From Mycolicibacterium novocastrense (GTDB taxonomy: Bacteria; Actinomycetota; Actinomycetes; Mycobacteriales; Mycobacteriaceae): DNA of 64,000 bases. The stretch is taken from the NCBI RefSeq assembly GCF_001570485.1, contig NZ_BCTA01000036.1, positions 310,001 to 374,000 on the forward strand. The letters run 5' to 3'. Shown one piece after another: positions 37,034 to 48,306 of the stretch. The position numbers and the translations under genes were made by a program. Position 1 is the first letter of the stretch. Each line of letters starts with the position of its first letter. Below the pieces are notes generated by a model. The model was given only the letters and a program-made list of their open reading frames with translations, ran no database searches and was not told the origin of the DNA.

Positions 37034-38449
37034 ATGGCTTCCATGCTCGAGTACGACCTCGTGGTCATCGGTTCGGGACCAGGCGGGCAGAAAGCCGCGA
37101 TCGCCGCGGCGAAGCTCGGGAAGACGGTCGCGGTCGTCGAGCGGGGACGCATGCTCGGCGGTGTTTGCGTGAACACCGGGACCATCCCCTCCAAGACACT
37201 GCGGGAGGCGGTCGTCTACCTCACCGGCATGAGCCAGCGCGAGCTGTACGGCGCCAGCTACCGGGTCAAGGAGAAGATCACGCCCGCCGACCTGCTGGCG
37301 CGCACGAGCCATGTGATCGGCAAGGAACAGGACGTCGTCCGCTCCCAGCTGATGCGCAACCGCATCGACCTCATCCAGGGCCACGGCAGGTTCATCGACG
37401 CGCACACCGTGCTGGTCGAGGAGCCCACCCGCGGTGAGCGCACCATGGTCAGCGGCGACTACATCGTGATCGCCACGGGCACCAAACCGGCCCGCCCCGC
37501 GGGTGTCGAGTTCGACGAGGAGCGCGTGCTCGACTCCGACGGGATCCTCGATCTCAAGTCGCTGCCCTCGTCGATGGTCGTGGTGGGCGCGGGGGTGATC
37601 GGCATCGAATATGCCTCGATGTTCGCAGCACTCGGCACGAAGGTCACCGTCGTCGAGAAGCGCGACACGATGTTGGACTTCTGCGACCCGGAGATCGTCG
37701 AGTCGTTGAAGTTCCACCTGCGCGACCTCGCCGTGACGTTCCGGTTCGGCGAGGAGGTGACCGCGGTAGACGTCGGGTCCGCAGGCACGGTGACCACACT
37801 GGGTAGCGGTAAGCAGATCCCCGCCGAGACGGTCATGTACTCCGCCGGGCGGCAGGGGCAGACCGACCACCTCGATCTGGCGAATGCGGGGCTGGAGACC
37901 GACAGCCGTGGCCGCATCTTCGTTGACGACCAGTTTCAGACCAAGGTCGACCACATCTACGCCGTCGGCGACGTGATCGGATTTCCGGCACTGGCGGCCA
38001 CCTCGATGGAACAGGGCCGGCTGGCGGCCTACTACGCCTTCGGGGAGCCGACCCAGGGCATCACCGACATCCAGCCGATCGGTATCTACTCGATCCCCGA
38101 GGTCTCCTACGTCGGCGCCACGGAGGTCGAGTTGACCCGCAACGCGATCCCCTACGAAGTCGGGGTGTCGCGGTACCGCGAGTTGGCCAGGGGGCAGATC
38201 GCCGGGGATTCGTACGGCATGCTCAAACTGCTGGTGTCGACCGACGATCTGCGCTTGCTCGGCGTGCACATCTTCGGCACCAGCGCGACCGAGATGGTGC
38301 ACATCGGCCAGGCCGTGATGGGCTGCGGAGGAACCATCGACTATCTGGTCGACGCGGTGTTCAACTACCCCACCTTTTCGGAGGCCTACAAGGTCGCCGC
38401 GCTGGACGTGATGAACAAGCTGCGGGCGCTCAACCAGTTTCGCGCCTAG
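37034..38449 (+). CDS. sthA: Si-specific NAD(P)+ transhydrogenase (soluble)
   Basis: A 471-residue FAD flavoprotein that exchanges hydride between NADPH and NAD+. The FAD motif [19 protein letters not shown] is at the N-terminus and the second GxGxxG is in [20 protein letters not shown]. Unlike lipoamide dehydrogenase, the redox pair is replaced: the motif reads [18 protein letters not shown], with Thr where the second Cys would be, as in SthA proteins. The dimer domain follows to the end. ATG 37034 is used; ATG 37043 would drop three residues. Orthologue of Rv2713. Confidence 0.96.
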   Translation: MASMLEYDLVVIGSGPGGQKAAIAAAKLGKTVAVVERGRMLGGVCVNTGTIPSKTLREAVVYLTGMSQRELYGASYRVKEKITPADLLARTSHVIGKEQDVVRSQLMRNRIDLIQGHGRFIDAHTVLVEEPTRGERTMVSGDYIVIATGTKPARPAGVEFDEERVLDSDGILDLKSLPSSMVVVGAGVIGIEYASMFAALGTKVTVVEKRDTMLDFCDPEIVESLKFHLRDLAVTFRFGEEVTAVDVGSAGTVTTLGSGKQIPAETVMYSAGRQGQTDHLDLANAGLETDSRGRIFVDDQFQTKVDHIYAVGDVIGFPALAATSMEQGRLAAYYAFGEPTQGITDIQPIGIYSIPEVSYVGATEVELTRNAIPYEVGVSRYRELARGQIAGDSYGMLKLLVSTDDLRLLGVHIFGTSATEMVHIGQAVMGCGGTIDYLVDAVFNYPTFSEAYKVAALDVMNKLRALNQFRA

Positions 38450-38596
38450 CCGACCGGGCCTTCGACCGGGGCTGGGCAAACGTTATCGAAGCTTTGCGCA
38501 TGGGATGCCCGTCAGCGGGAACGCAACGTGCGCGAGACTAGTTGTCACTGTACGAAGACGTTAACGGTCTGGCACCACCGCAAGGAGGCGAGGCTC

Positions 38597-39586
38597 ATGG
38601 CTGACAACGCCGGTAATCCGGAACAGCATTATCAGCCGGAACACTCAGGCATGTACGAGTTGGAGTTCCCCGCGCCCCAACTGTCGTCCAAGGACGGCCG
38701 GGGGCCGGTGCTCATCCACGCCCTCCAAGGCTTCTCCGACGCCGGGCACGCGATCCGGTTGGCCGCCCAGCATCTGAAGGACACGCTGGACACCGAGTTG
38801 GTGGCGTCATTCGCGATCGACGAGCTGCTGGACTACCGGTCTCGGCGCCCGTTGATGACGTTCAAGACCGACCATTTCACCCACTACGAGGATCCAGAGC
38901 TCAGCCTGTACGCGATGCGCGACAGTGTCGGCACCCCGTTCCTGCTTCTGGCGGGCCTGGAACCGGATCTGCGCTGGGAGCGGTTCATCACCGCGGTCCG
39001 GCTTCTGGCCGAACGGCTCGACGTACGCCGCGTCGTGGGGCTGGGCACCATCCCCATGGCGGTGCCGCACACGCGGCCCATCACGATGACTGCGCACTCG
39101 AGCGACAAGGAACTCATCGCCGAACACCAACCGTGGATCGGTGAGGTTCAGGTTCCCGCGAGCGCGTCGAACCTGCTGGAGTTCCGGATGTCGCAGCACG
39201 GGCATGAGGTGGTCGGCTTCACCGTCCACGTCCCGCACTATCTGGCCCAAACCGACTATCCCGCGGCGGCTGAGGCGTTGTTGGCCGAAGTGGCCAGGAA
39301 CGCTTCTTTGGAGATCCCGCTCGAGGCGCTGGTCACGGCCGGTGCGGAGGTGTTGACCAAGGTCAACGAGCAGGTCGAGCAGAGCCCCGAGGTGGCGCAG
39401 GTGGTCGCGGCGCTGGAACGCCAGTACGACGCCTACATGGCAGCCCAGGAGAACCGGTCCCTGCTCGCCAGCGACGAGGACCTGCCCAGCGGCGAGGAGC
39501 TCGGCGCCGAGTTCGAGCGGTTCCTGGCCCAGCAGGCCGAGAAGAAGTCGAAGGACCGATTCGACGACGGCGACGACGCCGGATGA
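38597..39586 (+). CDS. PAC2 family protein (proteasome assembly chaperone-like)
   Basis: A 329-residue cytosolic protein of the PAC2 superfamily (Rv2714 orthologue). Typical segments are VLIHALQGFSDAGHAIRLAA, then LVASFAIDELLDYRSRRPLM, LLLAGLEPDLRWERF and GIGTIP-like VGLGTIPMAVPHTRP. A C-terminal acidic coiled-coil region follows (about 260-329). A role related to proteasome assembly is an analogy to eukaryotic PAC2, not shown here. AAGGAGG (38582-38588) supports ATG 38597. The 147-bp gap before it is likely promoter DNA. Confidence 0.88.
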   Translation: MADNAGNPEQHYQPEHSGMYELEFPAPQLSSKDGRGPVLIHALQGFSDAGHAIRLAAQHLKDTLDTELVASFAIDELLDYRSRRPLMTFKTDHFTHYEDPELSLYAMRDSVGTPFLLLAGLEPDLRWERFITAVRLLAERLDVRRVVGLGTIPMAVPHTRPITMTAHSSDKELIAEHQPWIGEVQVPASASNLLEFRMSQHGHEVVGFTVHVPHYLAQTDYPAAAEALLAEVARNASLEIPLEALVTAGAEVLTKVNEQVEQSPEVAQVVAALERQYDAYMAAQENRSLLASDEDLPSGEELGAEFERFLAQQAEKKSKDRFDDGDDAG

Positions 39587-39653
39587 CGGTGGGTCGCCCG
39601 GCCAGTGGGCGACTCGAGGGGCGCGGTGCCCGACGGGCCGCTAAGTTGACGCA

Positions 39654-40676
39654 ATGCCGCCGCGAAAGCCGAATCTTCGCCCTGTACGGGACCTGACGCC
39701 CGTCCTGCAGTTCCGCACCATCCACGGTTACCGGCGCGCGTACCGGGTGGCCGGCTCGGGGCCTGCGATCCTGCTGATCCACGGAATCGGCGACAACTCC
39801 ACCACGTGGGAAACAGTTCAGTCGAAACTCGCGCAGCGATTCACCGTGATCGCACCGGACCTGTTGGGCCACGGCAAATCCGACAAACCCCGTGCCGACT
39901 ATTCGGTCGCCGCTTATGCCAATGGCATGCGCGATCTGCTCAGCGTCCTGGACATCGACCACGTCACGGTGATCGGTCATTCGCTCGGCGGCGGGGTGGC
40001 CATGCAGTTCGCGTATCAGTTCCCGCAGTTGGTCGACCGGCTCATCCTGGTCGGCGCCGGTGGGGTCACCAAGGACGTCAACATCGCGTTGCGCTTTGCC
40101 TCCCTGCCGATGGGCAGTGAGGCGCTGGCGCTGCTGCGGTTGCCGTTCGTGCTGCCGGCGGTGCAAACGGTGGGCCGTGTCGCCGGCGGCTTGTTCGGCT
40201 CGACCGGCCTCGGTCGCGACCTGCCACAGGTGTTGCGCATCCTCAACGACCTGCCCGAACCGACCGCCTCGTCGGCGTTCGCCCGTACGCTGCGAGCCGT
40301 CGTCGATTGGCGCGGTCAGGTGGTCACCATGCTGGACCGCTGCTACCTGACGCAGTCGGTTCCAGTGCAGCTGATCTGGGGTAGCTGCGACGCCGTGATC
40401 CCCGCCAGCCACGCCCGGATGGCCCACGCCGCGATGCCTGGATCGCAGTTGGAGATCTTCGACGGCTCCGGCCATTTCCCGTTCCACGACGACCCGGAGC
40501 GTTTCGTCGAAGTGGTGGAGAAGTTCATCGACAGCACCGAACCGGCGGTCTACGACCAGGAATACCTGCGCGGACTGCTGCGGGCGGGGATCACCGAAGG
40601 CACGATCTCCGGATCGGCCGACACCCGGGTTGCAGTGCTCGACGCAATGGGAACCGACGAGCGCAGCGCCACCTGA
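39654..40676 (+). CDS. Alpha/beta hydrolase (Rv2715-like)
   Basis: A 340-residue hydrolase with Ser nucleophile in [16 protein letters not shown], oxyanion loop [14 protein letters not shown], Asp in [13 protein letters not shown] and His in [16 protein letters not shown]. It fits the esterase/C-C hydrolase group (meta-cleavage-like). No signal peptide. Substrate cannot be told from sequence. Orthologue of Rv2715. It lies 67 bp after the PAC2 gene and 58 bp before the PhzF-like gene, all on the same strand. Confidence 0.9.
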   Translation: MPPRKPNLRPVRDLTPVLQFRTIHGYRRAYRVAGSGPAILLIHGIGDNSTTWETVQSKLAQRFTVIAPDLLGHGKSDKPRADYSVAAYANGMRDLLSVLDIDHVTVIGHSLGGGVAMQFAYQFPQLVDRLILVGAGGVTKDVNIALRFASLPMGSEALALLRLPFVLPAVQTVGRVAGGLFGSTGLGRDLPQVLRILNDLPEPTASSAFARTLRAVVDWRGQVVTMLDRCYLTQSVPVQLIWGSCDAVIPASHARMAHAAMPGSQLEIFDGSGHFPFHDDPERFVEVVEKFIDSTEPAVYDQEYLRGLLRAGITEGTISGSADTRVAVLDAMGTDERSAT

Positions 40677-40734
40677 GTTCAGGGCACACAGCGACCCGGC
40701 CAACGGCACGCGAATACGAAGTAGCATCGGGCCC

Positions 40735-41421
40735 ATGGCCATCGATGTGACGGTGTTGCGAGTCTTCGCCGACCCTGACGGCAATCACGGAAACCCCCTC
40801 GGTGTCGTCGACGCCAGCACCGTGGACCCCGACGATCGCCAACGGATAGCCACCCAATTGGGTTACAGCGAAACCATTTTCGTCGATCTCCCAGCCCCGG
40901 GTACGAGCACGGCACTCGCACGTATCCATACTCCGGTCGTCGAGCTGCCCTTCGCGGGACACCCGACCGTCGGCGCCGCGTGGTGGCTTCGCGAGCAGGG
41001 CGCTCCCGTCCACACGTTGCGGGTTCCCGCAGGCATCGTGCAGGTCGGCCACGACGACGGCCTGACCTCCGTTCGGGCCCGCGCGGAGTGGGCGCCCGAA
41101 TTCGCCATCCACGACATCGGCTCCGTCGACGAACTCCTGGCGCTCGACCCGTCGGATTACCCCGACGACATCAATCACTACCTGTGGACGTGGATCGACC
41201 GGGACAAGGGCGAAGTGCGGTCACGGATGTTCGCCACCGATCTCGGTGTGCCCGAAGACGAGGCCACCGGCGCCGCCGCCGTGCGGATCACCGACTACCT
41301 CAGCCGGGACCTGACGATCGTGCAGGGCAAGGGCTCGCACATCTACACCGAGTGGAGCGCCGAGGGCTGGGTGCGTGTCGCCGGCCGCGTCGTCAACGAC
41401 GGCATCAAGCAGATCGACTGA
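40735..41421 (+). CDS. PhzF-family isomerase-like protein
   Basis: A 228-residue PhzF-fold protein (Rv2716 orthologue). The N-terminal lobe has the PhzF signature [10 protein letters not shown], with the catalytic-Glu region [11 protein letters not shown], and [16 protein letters not shown]. The second lobe has [16 protein letters not shown] and a G-rich QGKGSHIY. It is shorter than classical PhzF (about 280 residues). It may act as an isomerase or epimerase; substrate unknown. ATG 40735 is used since the extended upstream frame overlaps the hydrolase gene. Confidence 0.9.
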   Translation: MAIDVTVLRVFADPDGNHGNPLGVVDASTVDPDDRQRIATQLGYSETIFVDLPAPGTSTALARIHTPVVELPFAGHPTVGAAWWLREQGAPVHTLRVPAGIVQVGHDDGLTSVRARAEWAPEFAIHDIGSVDELLALDPSDYPDDINHYLWTWIDRDKGEVRSRMFATDLGVPEDEATGAAAVRITDYLSRDLTIVQGKGSHIYTEWSAEGWVRVAGRVVNDGIKQID

Positions 41422-41442
41422 ACAAGTCCTTCAACCGGCCGG

Positions 41443-41913
41443 TCAGCTGGCGGTCGGTTGCGGCGAATTGCGATGCGCCCGCAGCGCCTCGATCTCCCGC
41501 TCGAAATCCTCGGCCGAGGTGAATCCGCGATACACCGAGGCGAAGCGCAGGTAGGCCACCTCGTCGAGATCGCGCAGCGGCCCCAGGATCGCCAGTCCCA
41601 CTTCGTGACTGGGTATCTCGGGCGATCCCGCGGCGCGCACCGTGTCCTCGACCTGCTGGGCCAGCAGGTTCAGCGCATCCTCGTCGACCTGGCTGCCCTG
41701 GCACGCCCGCCGCACTCCCTTGATGACCTTTTCGCGGCTGAACGGCTCGGTGACACCGCTGCGCTTGACGACGGCCAGGATGGCGGTCTCGACGGTGGTG
41801 AACCGACGTCCACACTCCGGGCATGAACGCCGCCGCCGGATGGCCTGGCCTTCGTCGGTTTCACGCGAGTCGACCACCCGCGAATCCGGGTGACGGCAGA
41901 ACGGACAGTGCAT
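41443..41913 (-). CDS. nrdR: Transcriptional repressor NrdR
   Basis: A 156-residue repressor of ribonucleotide reductase genes that senses ATP/dATP. The zinc ribbon [17 protein letters not shown]...[10 protein letters not shown] is followed by an ATP-cone domain (about 49-139) with [20 protein letters not shown]. The start ATG at 41913 gives the full Zn ribbon. Orthologue of Rv2718c, divergent in function but on the same strand as chiZ, from which it is separated by 158 bp. Confidence 0.97.
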   Translation of the reverse strand: MHCPFCRHPDSRVVDSRETDEGQAIRRRRSCPECGRRFTTVETAILAVVKRSGVTEPFSREKVIKGVRRACQGSQVDEDALNLLAQQVEDTVRAAGSPEIPSHEVGLAILGPLRDLDEVAYLRFASVYRGFTSAEDFEREIEALRAHRNSPQPTAS

Positions 41914-42071
41914 CACCGCTCCTTTGCCGCGCCAACAGATCACCAACTCGAACCTCTCCGAGCGTACCCGCGGCGGGTTGCGAAAGCCCAGCACCGGGCT
42001 GAACGGCACATAGTCCGCCGACCTGTCGGTGAACATCTCTGCGTAGCAAGCTGTTTGGCCGCCGGTGAGCG

Positions 42072-42527
42072 TCAGCCGACCGGCGCGATCAGTGTCTGCC
42101 CGGCATCCAGTGCGGGCGAGTCGAGCTGGTTGAGCTCGCTGATTCGTTCCATCACCTGGCCCACGGGCGCATCGGGGGCCACCCGCATGGCCACCTGCTG
42201 CAGGCTTTCGCCGGTCTGAACCTGGACCACCGCGAGGCGGTCCGGCACCGCGGTCGAGGTGGTGCCCACGACGCCGCCGAACTGCGCGACCAGGCCGAGC
42301 CACATCGTGATTCCCGCCGCGACCAAGGACAGGAGCACCGTGGTGGCGGGGGTGATCGGACGTCGCCGGTGCGATGCGCGCGACATCAGCACTCCGCTTC
42401 CGCGGTACCGCACCGCGGCGCCGCCCGGACGGGTGGCCGCAGGGTGCCGCCGACGAGTGGCTGCAGGCCGGATATCGGTCCTGACCACGCGCGAGGTCTG
42501 GAATTCGTGGGTGTCGAGAACGGTCAT
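42072..42527 (-). CDS. chiZ: SOS-induced cell-division regulator ChiZ (LysM domain)
   Basis: A 151-residue single-pass membrane protein. The cytosolic N-terminus (about 60 residues) is Arg-rich and probably disordered. One TM helix follows ([22 protein letters not shown]), then a LysM-like domain ([20 protein letters not shown] to [12 protein letters not shown]) outside. The homologue Rv2719c/ChiZ is LexA-controlled, interacts with FtsI/FtsQ and slows division after DNA damage. A LexA-type box lies about 70 bp upstream. It is divergent from lexA. Confidence 0.93.
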   Translation of the reverse strand: MTVLDTHEFQTSRVVRTDIRPAATRRRHPAATRPGGAAVRYRGSGVLMSRASHRRRPITPATTVLLSLVAAGITMWLGLVAQFGGVVGTTSTAVPDRLAVVQVQTGESLQQVAMRVAPDAPVGQVMERISELNQLDSPALDAGQTLIAPVG

Positions 42528-42594
42528 CTGCCTGCCTTCCGATCCGCTGCTTTCGCTCTTGTGTTCGAAGATAGTCGATCAGGTGTTCGAAAGA

Positions 42595-42610
42595 TAGAAC
42601 GTGTGATCGA
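42595..42610. promoter_or_regulatory. LexA (SOS) box, chiZ side
   Basis: TAGAAC-GTGT-GATCGA matches the mycobacterial SOS box TCGAAC-N4-GTTCGA at 10 of the 12 fixed positions. It lies 68 bp upstream of the chiZ start. Other partial TTCGAA half-sites sit nearby (42563 and 42585). Confidence 0.6.
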
Positions 42611-42686
42611 ACTGTTGTGAAACGATAGGACAGGGCACCGACAGAAAATCGATCCGCGATTCCGGAGCAGCTCGCCACGACACGCC

Positions 42687-42702
42687 TCGAACACATGTTT
42701 GA
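42687..42702. promoter_or_regulatory. LexA (SOS) box, lexA side
   Basis: TCGAAC-ACAT-GTTTGA matches the mycobacterial SOS box at 11 of 12 fixed positions. It ends 32 bp before the lexA ATG, so it fits autorepression. Confidence 0.85.
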
Positions 42703-42734
42703 TTAATCGTGTGCCGCGGGTTACATTCGGCGGC

Positions 42735-43430
42735 ATGGAATCCAGCAGCGGCAATCCGGACGGCCCAGGCGGTGCAAGGTCTGTGGACTCCGGCCTCACC
42801 GAGCGTCAGCGCACCATCCTCGACGTGATCCGCGCATCGGTCACCAACCGGGGCTATCCGCCGAGCATCAGGGAGATCGGCGATGCGGTCGGTTTGACCT
42901 CCACCTCCTCGGTCGCGCATCAACTGCGCACGCTGGAGCGCAAGGGCTACCTGCGGCGTGACCCCAACCGGCCGCGCGCCGTCGACGTGCGTGGTGCCGA
43001 CGACCACGCGACTCCGATCGTCGCCACCGATGTAGCCGGCTCCGATGCCCTACCGGAGCCGACCTTCGTGCCCGTGCTCGGGCGCATCGCCGCGGGCGGT
43101 CCGATCCTGGCCGAAGAGGCCGTCGAAGACGTCTTCCCCCTGCCGCGCGAACTGGTCGGCGAGGGGTCGCTGTTCCTGCTCAAGGTCGTTGGTGACTCGA
43201 TGGTCGACGCCGCGATCTGCGACGGCGACTGGGTGGTCGTGCGTCAGCAGAACGTCGCCGACAACGGGGACATCGTGGCCGCGATGATCGATGGCGAAGC
43301 CACGGTGAAAACGTTCAAACGGACGCGTGGACAGGTGTGGTTGATGCCGCACAACCCGGCCTTCGATCCGATCCCCGGTAACGACGCCGCCGTGCTGGGC
43401 AAGGTCGTCACCGTCATACGGAAGATCTAG
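42735..43430 (+). CDS. lexA: SOS repressor LexA
   Basis: A 231-residue repressor and self-cleaving serine protease. The N-terminal winged helix has [20 protein letters not shown] and [20 protein letters not shown]. The cleavage site is Ala-Gly in [10 protein letters not shown]. The catalytic Ser is in [11 protein letters not shown] and the Lys in [13 protein letters not shown] 42735 is chosen since the longer frame starts inside the SOS box; GTG 42711 is possible. Orthologue of Rv2720. Its stop shares CTAG with the convergent LGFP gene. Confidence 0.97.
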   Translation: MESSSGNPDGPGGARSVDSGLTERQRTILDVIRASVTNRGYPPSIREIGDAVGLTSTSSVAHQLRTLERKGYLRRDPNRPRAVDVRGADDHATPIVATDVAGSDALPEPTFVPVLGRIAAGGPILAEEAVEDVFPLPRELVGEGSLFLLKVVGDSMVDAAICDGDWVVVRQQNVADNGDIVAAMIDGEATVKTFKRTRGQVWLMPHNPAFDPIPGNDAAVLGKVVTVIRKI

Positions 43431-45577
43431 TCAGCCCGGACAAATCCGTTCGTCCGAGCGAATTCCTCACTGGAGAACCAGATTTCGGCCTGCACCTCGT
43501 CGTAGTCAGCCGAGGTGGGAAGCCAATAGAGGCCCGACTGCGTGTCGGCCTTGATCGGGTACCCCTCGGGCGCCTGCGTGGAGTCGCCGAACGGTAGGCG
43601 GAATGCGGGGCTGGGTACTTCCGGCTCGTCGATGACGATTTTGGCGTGACGGCCCGTGTCGGTCAGCGGATCCCGTTGGGGAGGTTCGCGGTCAACCGAC
43701 TCCGCGGGTATGTCGCGTTCCTCGAACGCCGCGTCGCGTTCCTCGAACGTCGCGTCCCGCTCGTCATCCACCGCCCACGGTTCATCGGCGCCCCGCTCCT
43801 CGAGCAGCGCGTCGCGCTCCTCGATCCCGCTGTCCTGCTCATCGGCCGCCTCGCCGGCGCCGGCGGCCAAGCGCCCCGCGGCGATCCCGGCCTCTCCGGA
43901 ACTCGGTATCCGCGTCGGCGCGGTGTCGACGTTGTCCGGATTCTCCTCGCCCACACCGAATGCCGATGTGTCGGACGCATCGCTGAAGCCCGACGACGGC
44001 GCCTCCCACGGATTGGCCGATGACGCCGATCCCGGCTCCCCCGGCGCGGACAGCGCGCCCAAACCCTCGGTGGCGTACCGGTCGCCGAACATCGCCGCGG
44101 ACGGATCGCCACCGCTCGACGCCTGTGAACCCGAACCGAGTGTGCTGTAGGCCTGTTCGGCTTCGGCGCCGTACGAGTCGTCGTAATGGTCATCGACGGG
44201 ACCGGGACGATCGACGTCGCCACGACGCCGGTTGCGCAGAGTCGCGAACGCCACCAGGCCCACCAGGATGAGCACCGGCACGATCGCGAGCAGCCACCAC
44301 CAGCTGAAGGTGAACCAGCTTCCGTCGCCACCGGAGTCCGAGGCGCGCGGGGTGCCGGGCGTATCGGAGCTCTGCTCGGCAGGCACCTCGAGGCCCGCCA
44401 ACTCGGTCGCGAGTTCGCGCGGCTCGGTGCTGAACTCACCGGTTGACCGGTTCCAGTTGACCACGCCGCCGGTGAACCGCTGCGTGATGACGCCACCCTT
44501 CTCGGACTGGTCGGCCACCGGCGCGCCGAGCGTGCCCTCGGCGCCGTCGAGTTTGTCCCATGCCGCACTCATCGCGCCGCGTACCAGCACCGCGCCGTGG
44601 TCCGGCGTCCAGAAGATCACCGGGTTGTCGTCGGCGGCGAAGCGCGACATCCGGCTCGCGGTGGGCAGCCCGCCGTCCATCTCGCTGGTAACCGGGAATC
44701 CGAGATCTCCCTCGGGTCCGCCGAGGCTTTCGTACTTGGCCAGGACCTGACCGGTGACCACTCGCGCGCCTGTGGCCGGACTGTAGAAGATCTTGCCTCC
44801 GGCGAAGTTCTGCGCGAGACCGTCGTCGCCTATCGAAAACGGCGGTCCTTCGGCGGCGCCGAGCGGGCCCAGCGGGCCTCCGGCCGCGCGCCGTGCCGCG
44901 TTGATCGCCGAAGTCGCATCGCCGGGGATTTCCAGGTCCGCCAACTGCCCGGCGAGATCGGGCGGCACGGTGGTGAACTTCTTGTCGCGGGTGTTGTAGG
45001 TGATCTCGCCGCCGGTGAACTTCTGGGTGATCAGGTCGCCGCGATAGGTCTCGTCATCGGCCGGCACTCCGAGCGATCCAGTGGAACCGCCCAACTTGTC
45101 CCACGCCGCGTTGATCGGTCCCCGGACCACGCGCGCGCCCGTGTCCTGCGTCCAGAAGATCACTGGGTTGTCGCTGGCGCTGAACGTGACGTTGAAGCTG
45201 CCGGGCGCCCGCCCGGGGCCGTCGTCCATGGTCGGGAACCCGAGGTCGCTGTCGGCCGGACCACCGAGCGATTCGTACTTCTCCAGGATCGCCCCGCGCA
45301 TGATGTGAGCGCCGGTGTCGGGCGTGAAGAAGATCTTGCCTCCGGCGAAGTTCTGCGCGAAGCCGTCGCCGACCGGGTACACGTCGCCCTGCCTGGGGCC
45401 CAATGGGCCGCCGTCACCGCCACTCCCGTCCCAGGCCGCGGTGATTGCGGCGTTGGCGGCATCGGATTCCGGGGAGGCGCTGGCCACCGGCGGTAGTAGT
45501 AGGGCCACGGCGCCCACGAGCAGACCGATCGCCATCCGGCCCAACACCGTGGTGCCCCGGCTGTTCTGCCCGATCAT
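43427..45577 (-). CDS. LGFP-repeat membrane-anchored envelope protein (Rv2721c-like)
   Basis: A 716-residue protein. A signal sequence ([21 protein letters not shown]) is followed by about six LGFP repeats of ~50 residues (markers [36 protein letters not shown]) over residues ~40-390. One TM helix follows ([20 protein letters not shown], about 445-465), then a long acidic cytosolic domain with (E)ERDA-FEERD repeats (about 590-650) and a conserved C-terminus. LGFP modules are linked to binding arabinogalactan or mycolate layers in Corynebacteriales. GGGAGG precedes ATG 45577. Orthologue of Rv2721c. Stop codons with lexA share CTAG. Confidence 0.88.
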   Translation of the reverse strand: MIGQNSRGTTVLGRMAIGLLVGAVALLLPPVASASPESDAANAAITAAWDGSGGDGGPLGPRQGDVYPVGDGFAQNFAGGKIFFTPDTGAHIMRGAILEKYESLGGPADSDLGFPTMDDGPGRAPGSFNVTFSASDNPVIFWTQDTGARVVRGPINAAWDKLGGSTGSLGVPADDETYRGDLITQKFTGGEITYNTRDKKFTTVPPDLAGQLADLEIPGDATSAINAARRAAGGPLGPLGAAEGPPFSIGDDGLAQNFAGGKIFYSPATGARVVTGQVLAKYESLGGPEGDLGFPVTSEMDGGLPTASRMSRFAADDNPVIFWTPDHGAVLVRGAMSAAWDKLDGAEGTLGAPVADQSEKGGVITQRFTGGVVNWNRSTGEFSTEPRELATELAGLEVPAEQSSDTPGTPRASDSGGDGSWFTFSWWWLLAIVPVLILVGLVAFATLRNRRRGDVDRPGPVDDHYDDSYGAEAEQAYSTLGSGSQASSGGDPSAAMFGDRYATEGLGALSAPGEPGSASSANPWEAPSSGFSDASDTSAFGVGEENPDNVDTAPTRIPSSGEAGIAAGRLAAGAGEAADEQDSGIEERDALLEERGADEPWAVDDERDATFEERDAAFEERDIPAESVDREPPQRDPLTDTGRHAKIVIDEPEVPSPAFRLPFGDSTQAPEGYPIKADTQSGLYWLPTSADYDEVQAEIWFSSEEFARTNGFVRAD

Positions 45578-45996
45578 TCGACCTCCCGGGTCGGCACGAA
45601 ATTTCGCTCGAATTTTTCGCACCCGTCCTCTATCTGTCACCAGACGCCAATAACCAACGAATACGCCGATCTTCGGAAGAAAATACCTTCCGATACTCCA
45701 TTCGCTGTGGATAACCCCGCCGTGCCGCTCGATTAATCGCGACCGCCTCTCCGCTATTTGCCACCGCGGTCCCGTTGACAGTGCAGCAATTAGTTTGCAC
45801 GCGCGAGTAGGGAATGGCAGGCATACGCGACTCATTTGGACAGATATTGGTAGCTACCAGGCAATGTCTAGTGCGATCGACGGGACCAACACACGATTGT
45901 GGCCGAATTGCCATTCGCTATCCGTGGGCGGCCATGGAGACCCCACCGGTTCGTCGGGCGCACCGGGCCGGCGGCGTCCACACCTAGACTGACGCC
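45578..45996. other. 419-bp intergenic region, AT-richer, no gene seen
   Basis: Divergent promoter region between the LGFP gene and the molybdoenzyme gene. It is noticeably less GC-rich than its surroundings. A 7-bp dyad (TCGGAAG at 45673-45679 pairing with 45687-45693) and a TTGACA hexamer near 45776 are present, but no convincing -10 box or ORF with coding character was seen. Confidence 0.5.
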
Positions 45997-48281
45997 ATGC
46001 CCGCCCCGGTCAGCCTGACGCACTGGGGAGCTTTCGCCGCCGACATGCGAGACGGTGACATCGTCGCCGTCAGCCCATTCGAAGGCGACGCGGATCCGTC
46101 ACCGCTGCTCGGCATTCTGCCGGGATCCCTTCGGCACCGATCACGGATAACCACGCCTGTCGTACGCCGCGGCTGGTTGCGCGACGGGCCAGGTCCGACC
46201 ACCCGGCGCGGTAACGACGAATTCATCGCCGTCACATGGGACCAGCTGGCCGACCTGCTCGCCGACGAGCTGCGTCGTGTCGTCGACGCGCACGGTAACT
46301 CGGCCATTTTCGGCGGTTCCTACGGCTGGTCGAGCGCGGGGCGTTTTCATCACGCCCAGAGCCAGGTGCACCGCTTTCTGAATCTCCTTGGCGGCTATAC
46401 CTTTTCCCGTCACTCCTACAGCCTCGGCGCAACAGGAGTGATCATGCCGCGCGTCGTCGGAACACACGACGACCTGTTCAAGCGGTCCACCTCATGGGAG
46501 GTCATCGTCGAGCACACCGAACTTCTCGTGTGCTTCGGTGGGCTGGCGCTGAAGAACACGGCGATCAACCACGGTGGGACCACCGCGCATCCGGCCCGAG
46601 ATGCGTTGCGCCGTTATCGAGCCCGTGGCGGACAGATCGTGTCGTTCTCCCCTCTGCGCGACGACGTCGACGGTGACTGTGAATGGTTCGCGCCCGTGCC
46701 CGGCACCGATGTGGCGATCATGCTCGCGCTCGCCTATGTGCTCGCCACCGAGGGACTCGCCGACCGAAACTTCCTGAGCACGTACTGCACCGGCTATGAA
46801 CGCTTCGAGCGCTATCTCCTCGGAGCCGAGGACGGGGTGCCGAAAACTCCTCGGTGGGCGTCGGCGATCTCGGGCATACCCGCAGACGACATGATCCGCT
46901 TGGCCCGGCGAATGTCGCAGCACCGCACGATCGTCACGGTCAGCTGGTCACTGCAACGAACGCGATACGGCGAACAGGCGCCGTGGATGGGCTTGACGCT
47001 GGCCGCCATGCTCGGGCAGATCGGCGTTGCGGGTGGCGGATTCGGGCACGGCTACGGCTCGATGAACGAACCCGGCCTGGCGCCGCTGCGTTGCGGATTG
47101 CCAAGGCTCCCGCAGGGGATCAACCCGGTGCAGACATTCATTCCGGTGGCCGCCATCAGCGATCTGCTGTTGCGGCCCGGCGACCCGTTCGACTACAACG
47201 GCCAACGGCTTGTCTTCCCCGACATCAGATTGGTGTACTGGGCGGGCGGTAACCCGTTTCACCACCACCAGAACATCCCTCGTTGCGGCGGGCGCTCGGT
47301 CGTGTCGACACCCTGGTCGTGCACGAACCCTATTGGACCGCAATGGCAAAACACGCCGATATCGTCGTGCCGTCGACGACATCGTTCGAACGCGACGACT
47401 ACTCGGGGTCCCGCAACGACCCGATGCTGGTGGCAATGCCCAAGCTCGCCGAACCCTTCGCCCAATCACGCGACGACTACGCGACTTTCACCGCGTTGGC
47501 CGACCGGCTGGGCTTCGGCGACCAGTTCACCGAGGGTCGTACGCCGCGACAGTGGCTGACCCATCTGTACGACACGTGGGCAGCCGAACTGGATTTCGCC
47601 GTTCCCACATTCGACGAATTCTGGAGGAGTGGGCGGCTGCGGTTACCTGTCGAGGACGGCCTCACCCTGCTGGCCGATTTCCGCGCCGATCCGGTCACCC
47701 ACCGACTCGGCACTCCGAGTGGCTTGATCGAGATCTTCTCCACCGACATCGACGGTTTCGGCTACGCCGACTGTGCCGGGCACCCGAAATGGTATGAGCC
47801 TTCCGAATGGCTGGGCGGCCCACGGGCGGTCGACTATCCCCTGCACCTGCTGGCCAATCAGCCGGCGTCTCGGCTGCACGGTCAACTGGACGGCGGAGCG
47901 GTCAGCCAGAAGTCGAAAGTTCAGGGGCGCGAGCCTATCCGGATGCATCCGCGGGACGCCGCCGACCGGGGCCTCGCCGACGGTGACGTGGTACGCGTGT
48001 TCAACGACCGCGGGGCGTGTCTGGCCGGACTGGTGATCGACGATCGCCTACGGCCCGACGTCGTGCAGCTGTCGACCGGCGCCTGGTTCGACCCCGTCGA
48101 TCCGGCCGATCCGGATTCGATGTGCGCGCACGGAAATCCGAACGTGCTGACCGACGACGTGGGTACCTCCTCGCTCGCGCACGGTTGCACCGGTGCCCAC
48201 GTGCTGGTGCAGGTTCAGAAGTACACCGGCGACCTGCCGCCGGTACGGGCACATGAGCCGCCCGCGATCGAGCGACTGTGA
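45997..48281 (+). pseudogene. BisC/TorA-type molybdopterin oxidoreductase, frameshifted
   Basis: Two frames together encode a full-length (~760-residue) molybdopterin-guanine-dinucleotide enzyme of the biotin/DMSO/TMAO reductase group. The first frame (from ATG 45997) carries the Mo-ligand Ser region RHSYSLGATGVIMPRVVG (about 138-155) and ends its conserved part at GGNPFHHHQNIPR. The second resumes with LRRALGRVDTLVVHEPYW and continues to the MGD-binding C-terminus (AHGNPNVLTDD). The switch at about 47281-47284 needs one missing base in CCTCG/TTGCGG. The N-terminus has no Tat signal, as in cytosolic BisC. Likely substrates are biotin or methionine sulfoxide. Either a recent inactivation or a sequence error. 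Confidence 0.8.
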
Positions 48282-48306
48282 GCCTCCTCACCGCCAGAAG
48301 TTGTCC

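Noticed and set aside
36881..38479. Upstream extension of the minus-strand DUF4192 reading frame
   Set aside because: It runs antisense through sthA; the conserved MTTSPSPDFRLDRPAVLIAA start at 36880 is the real one.
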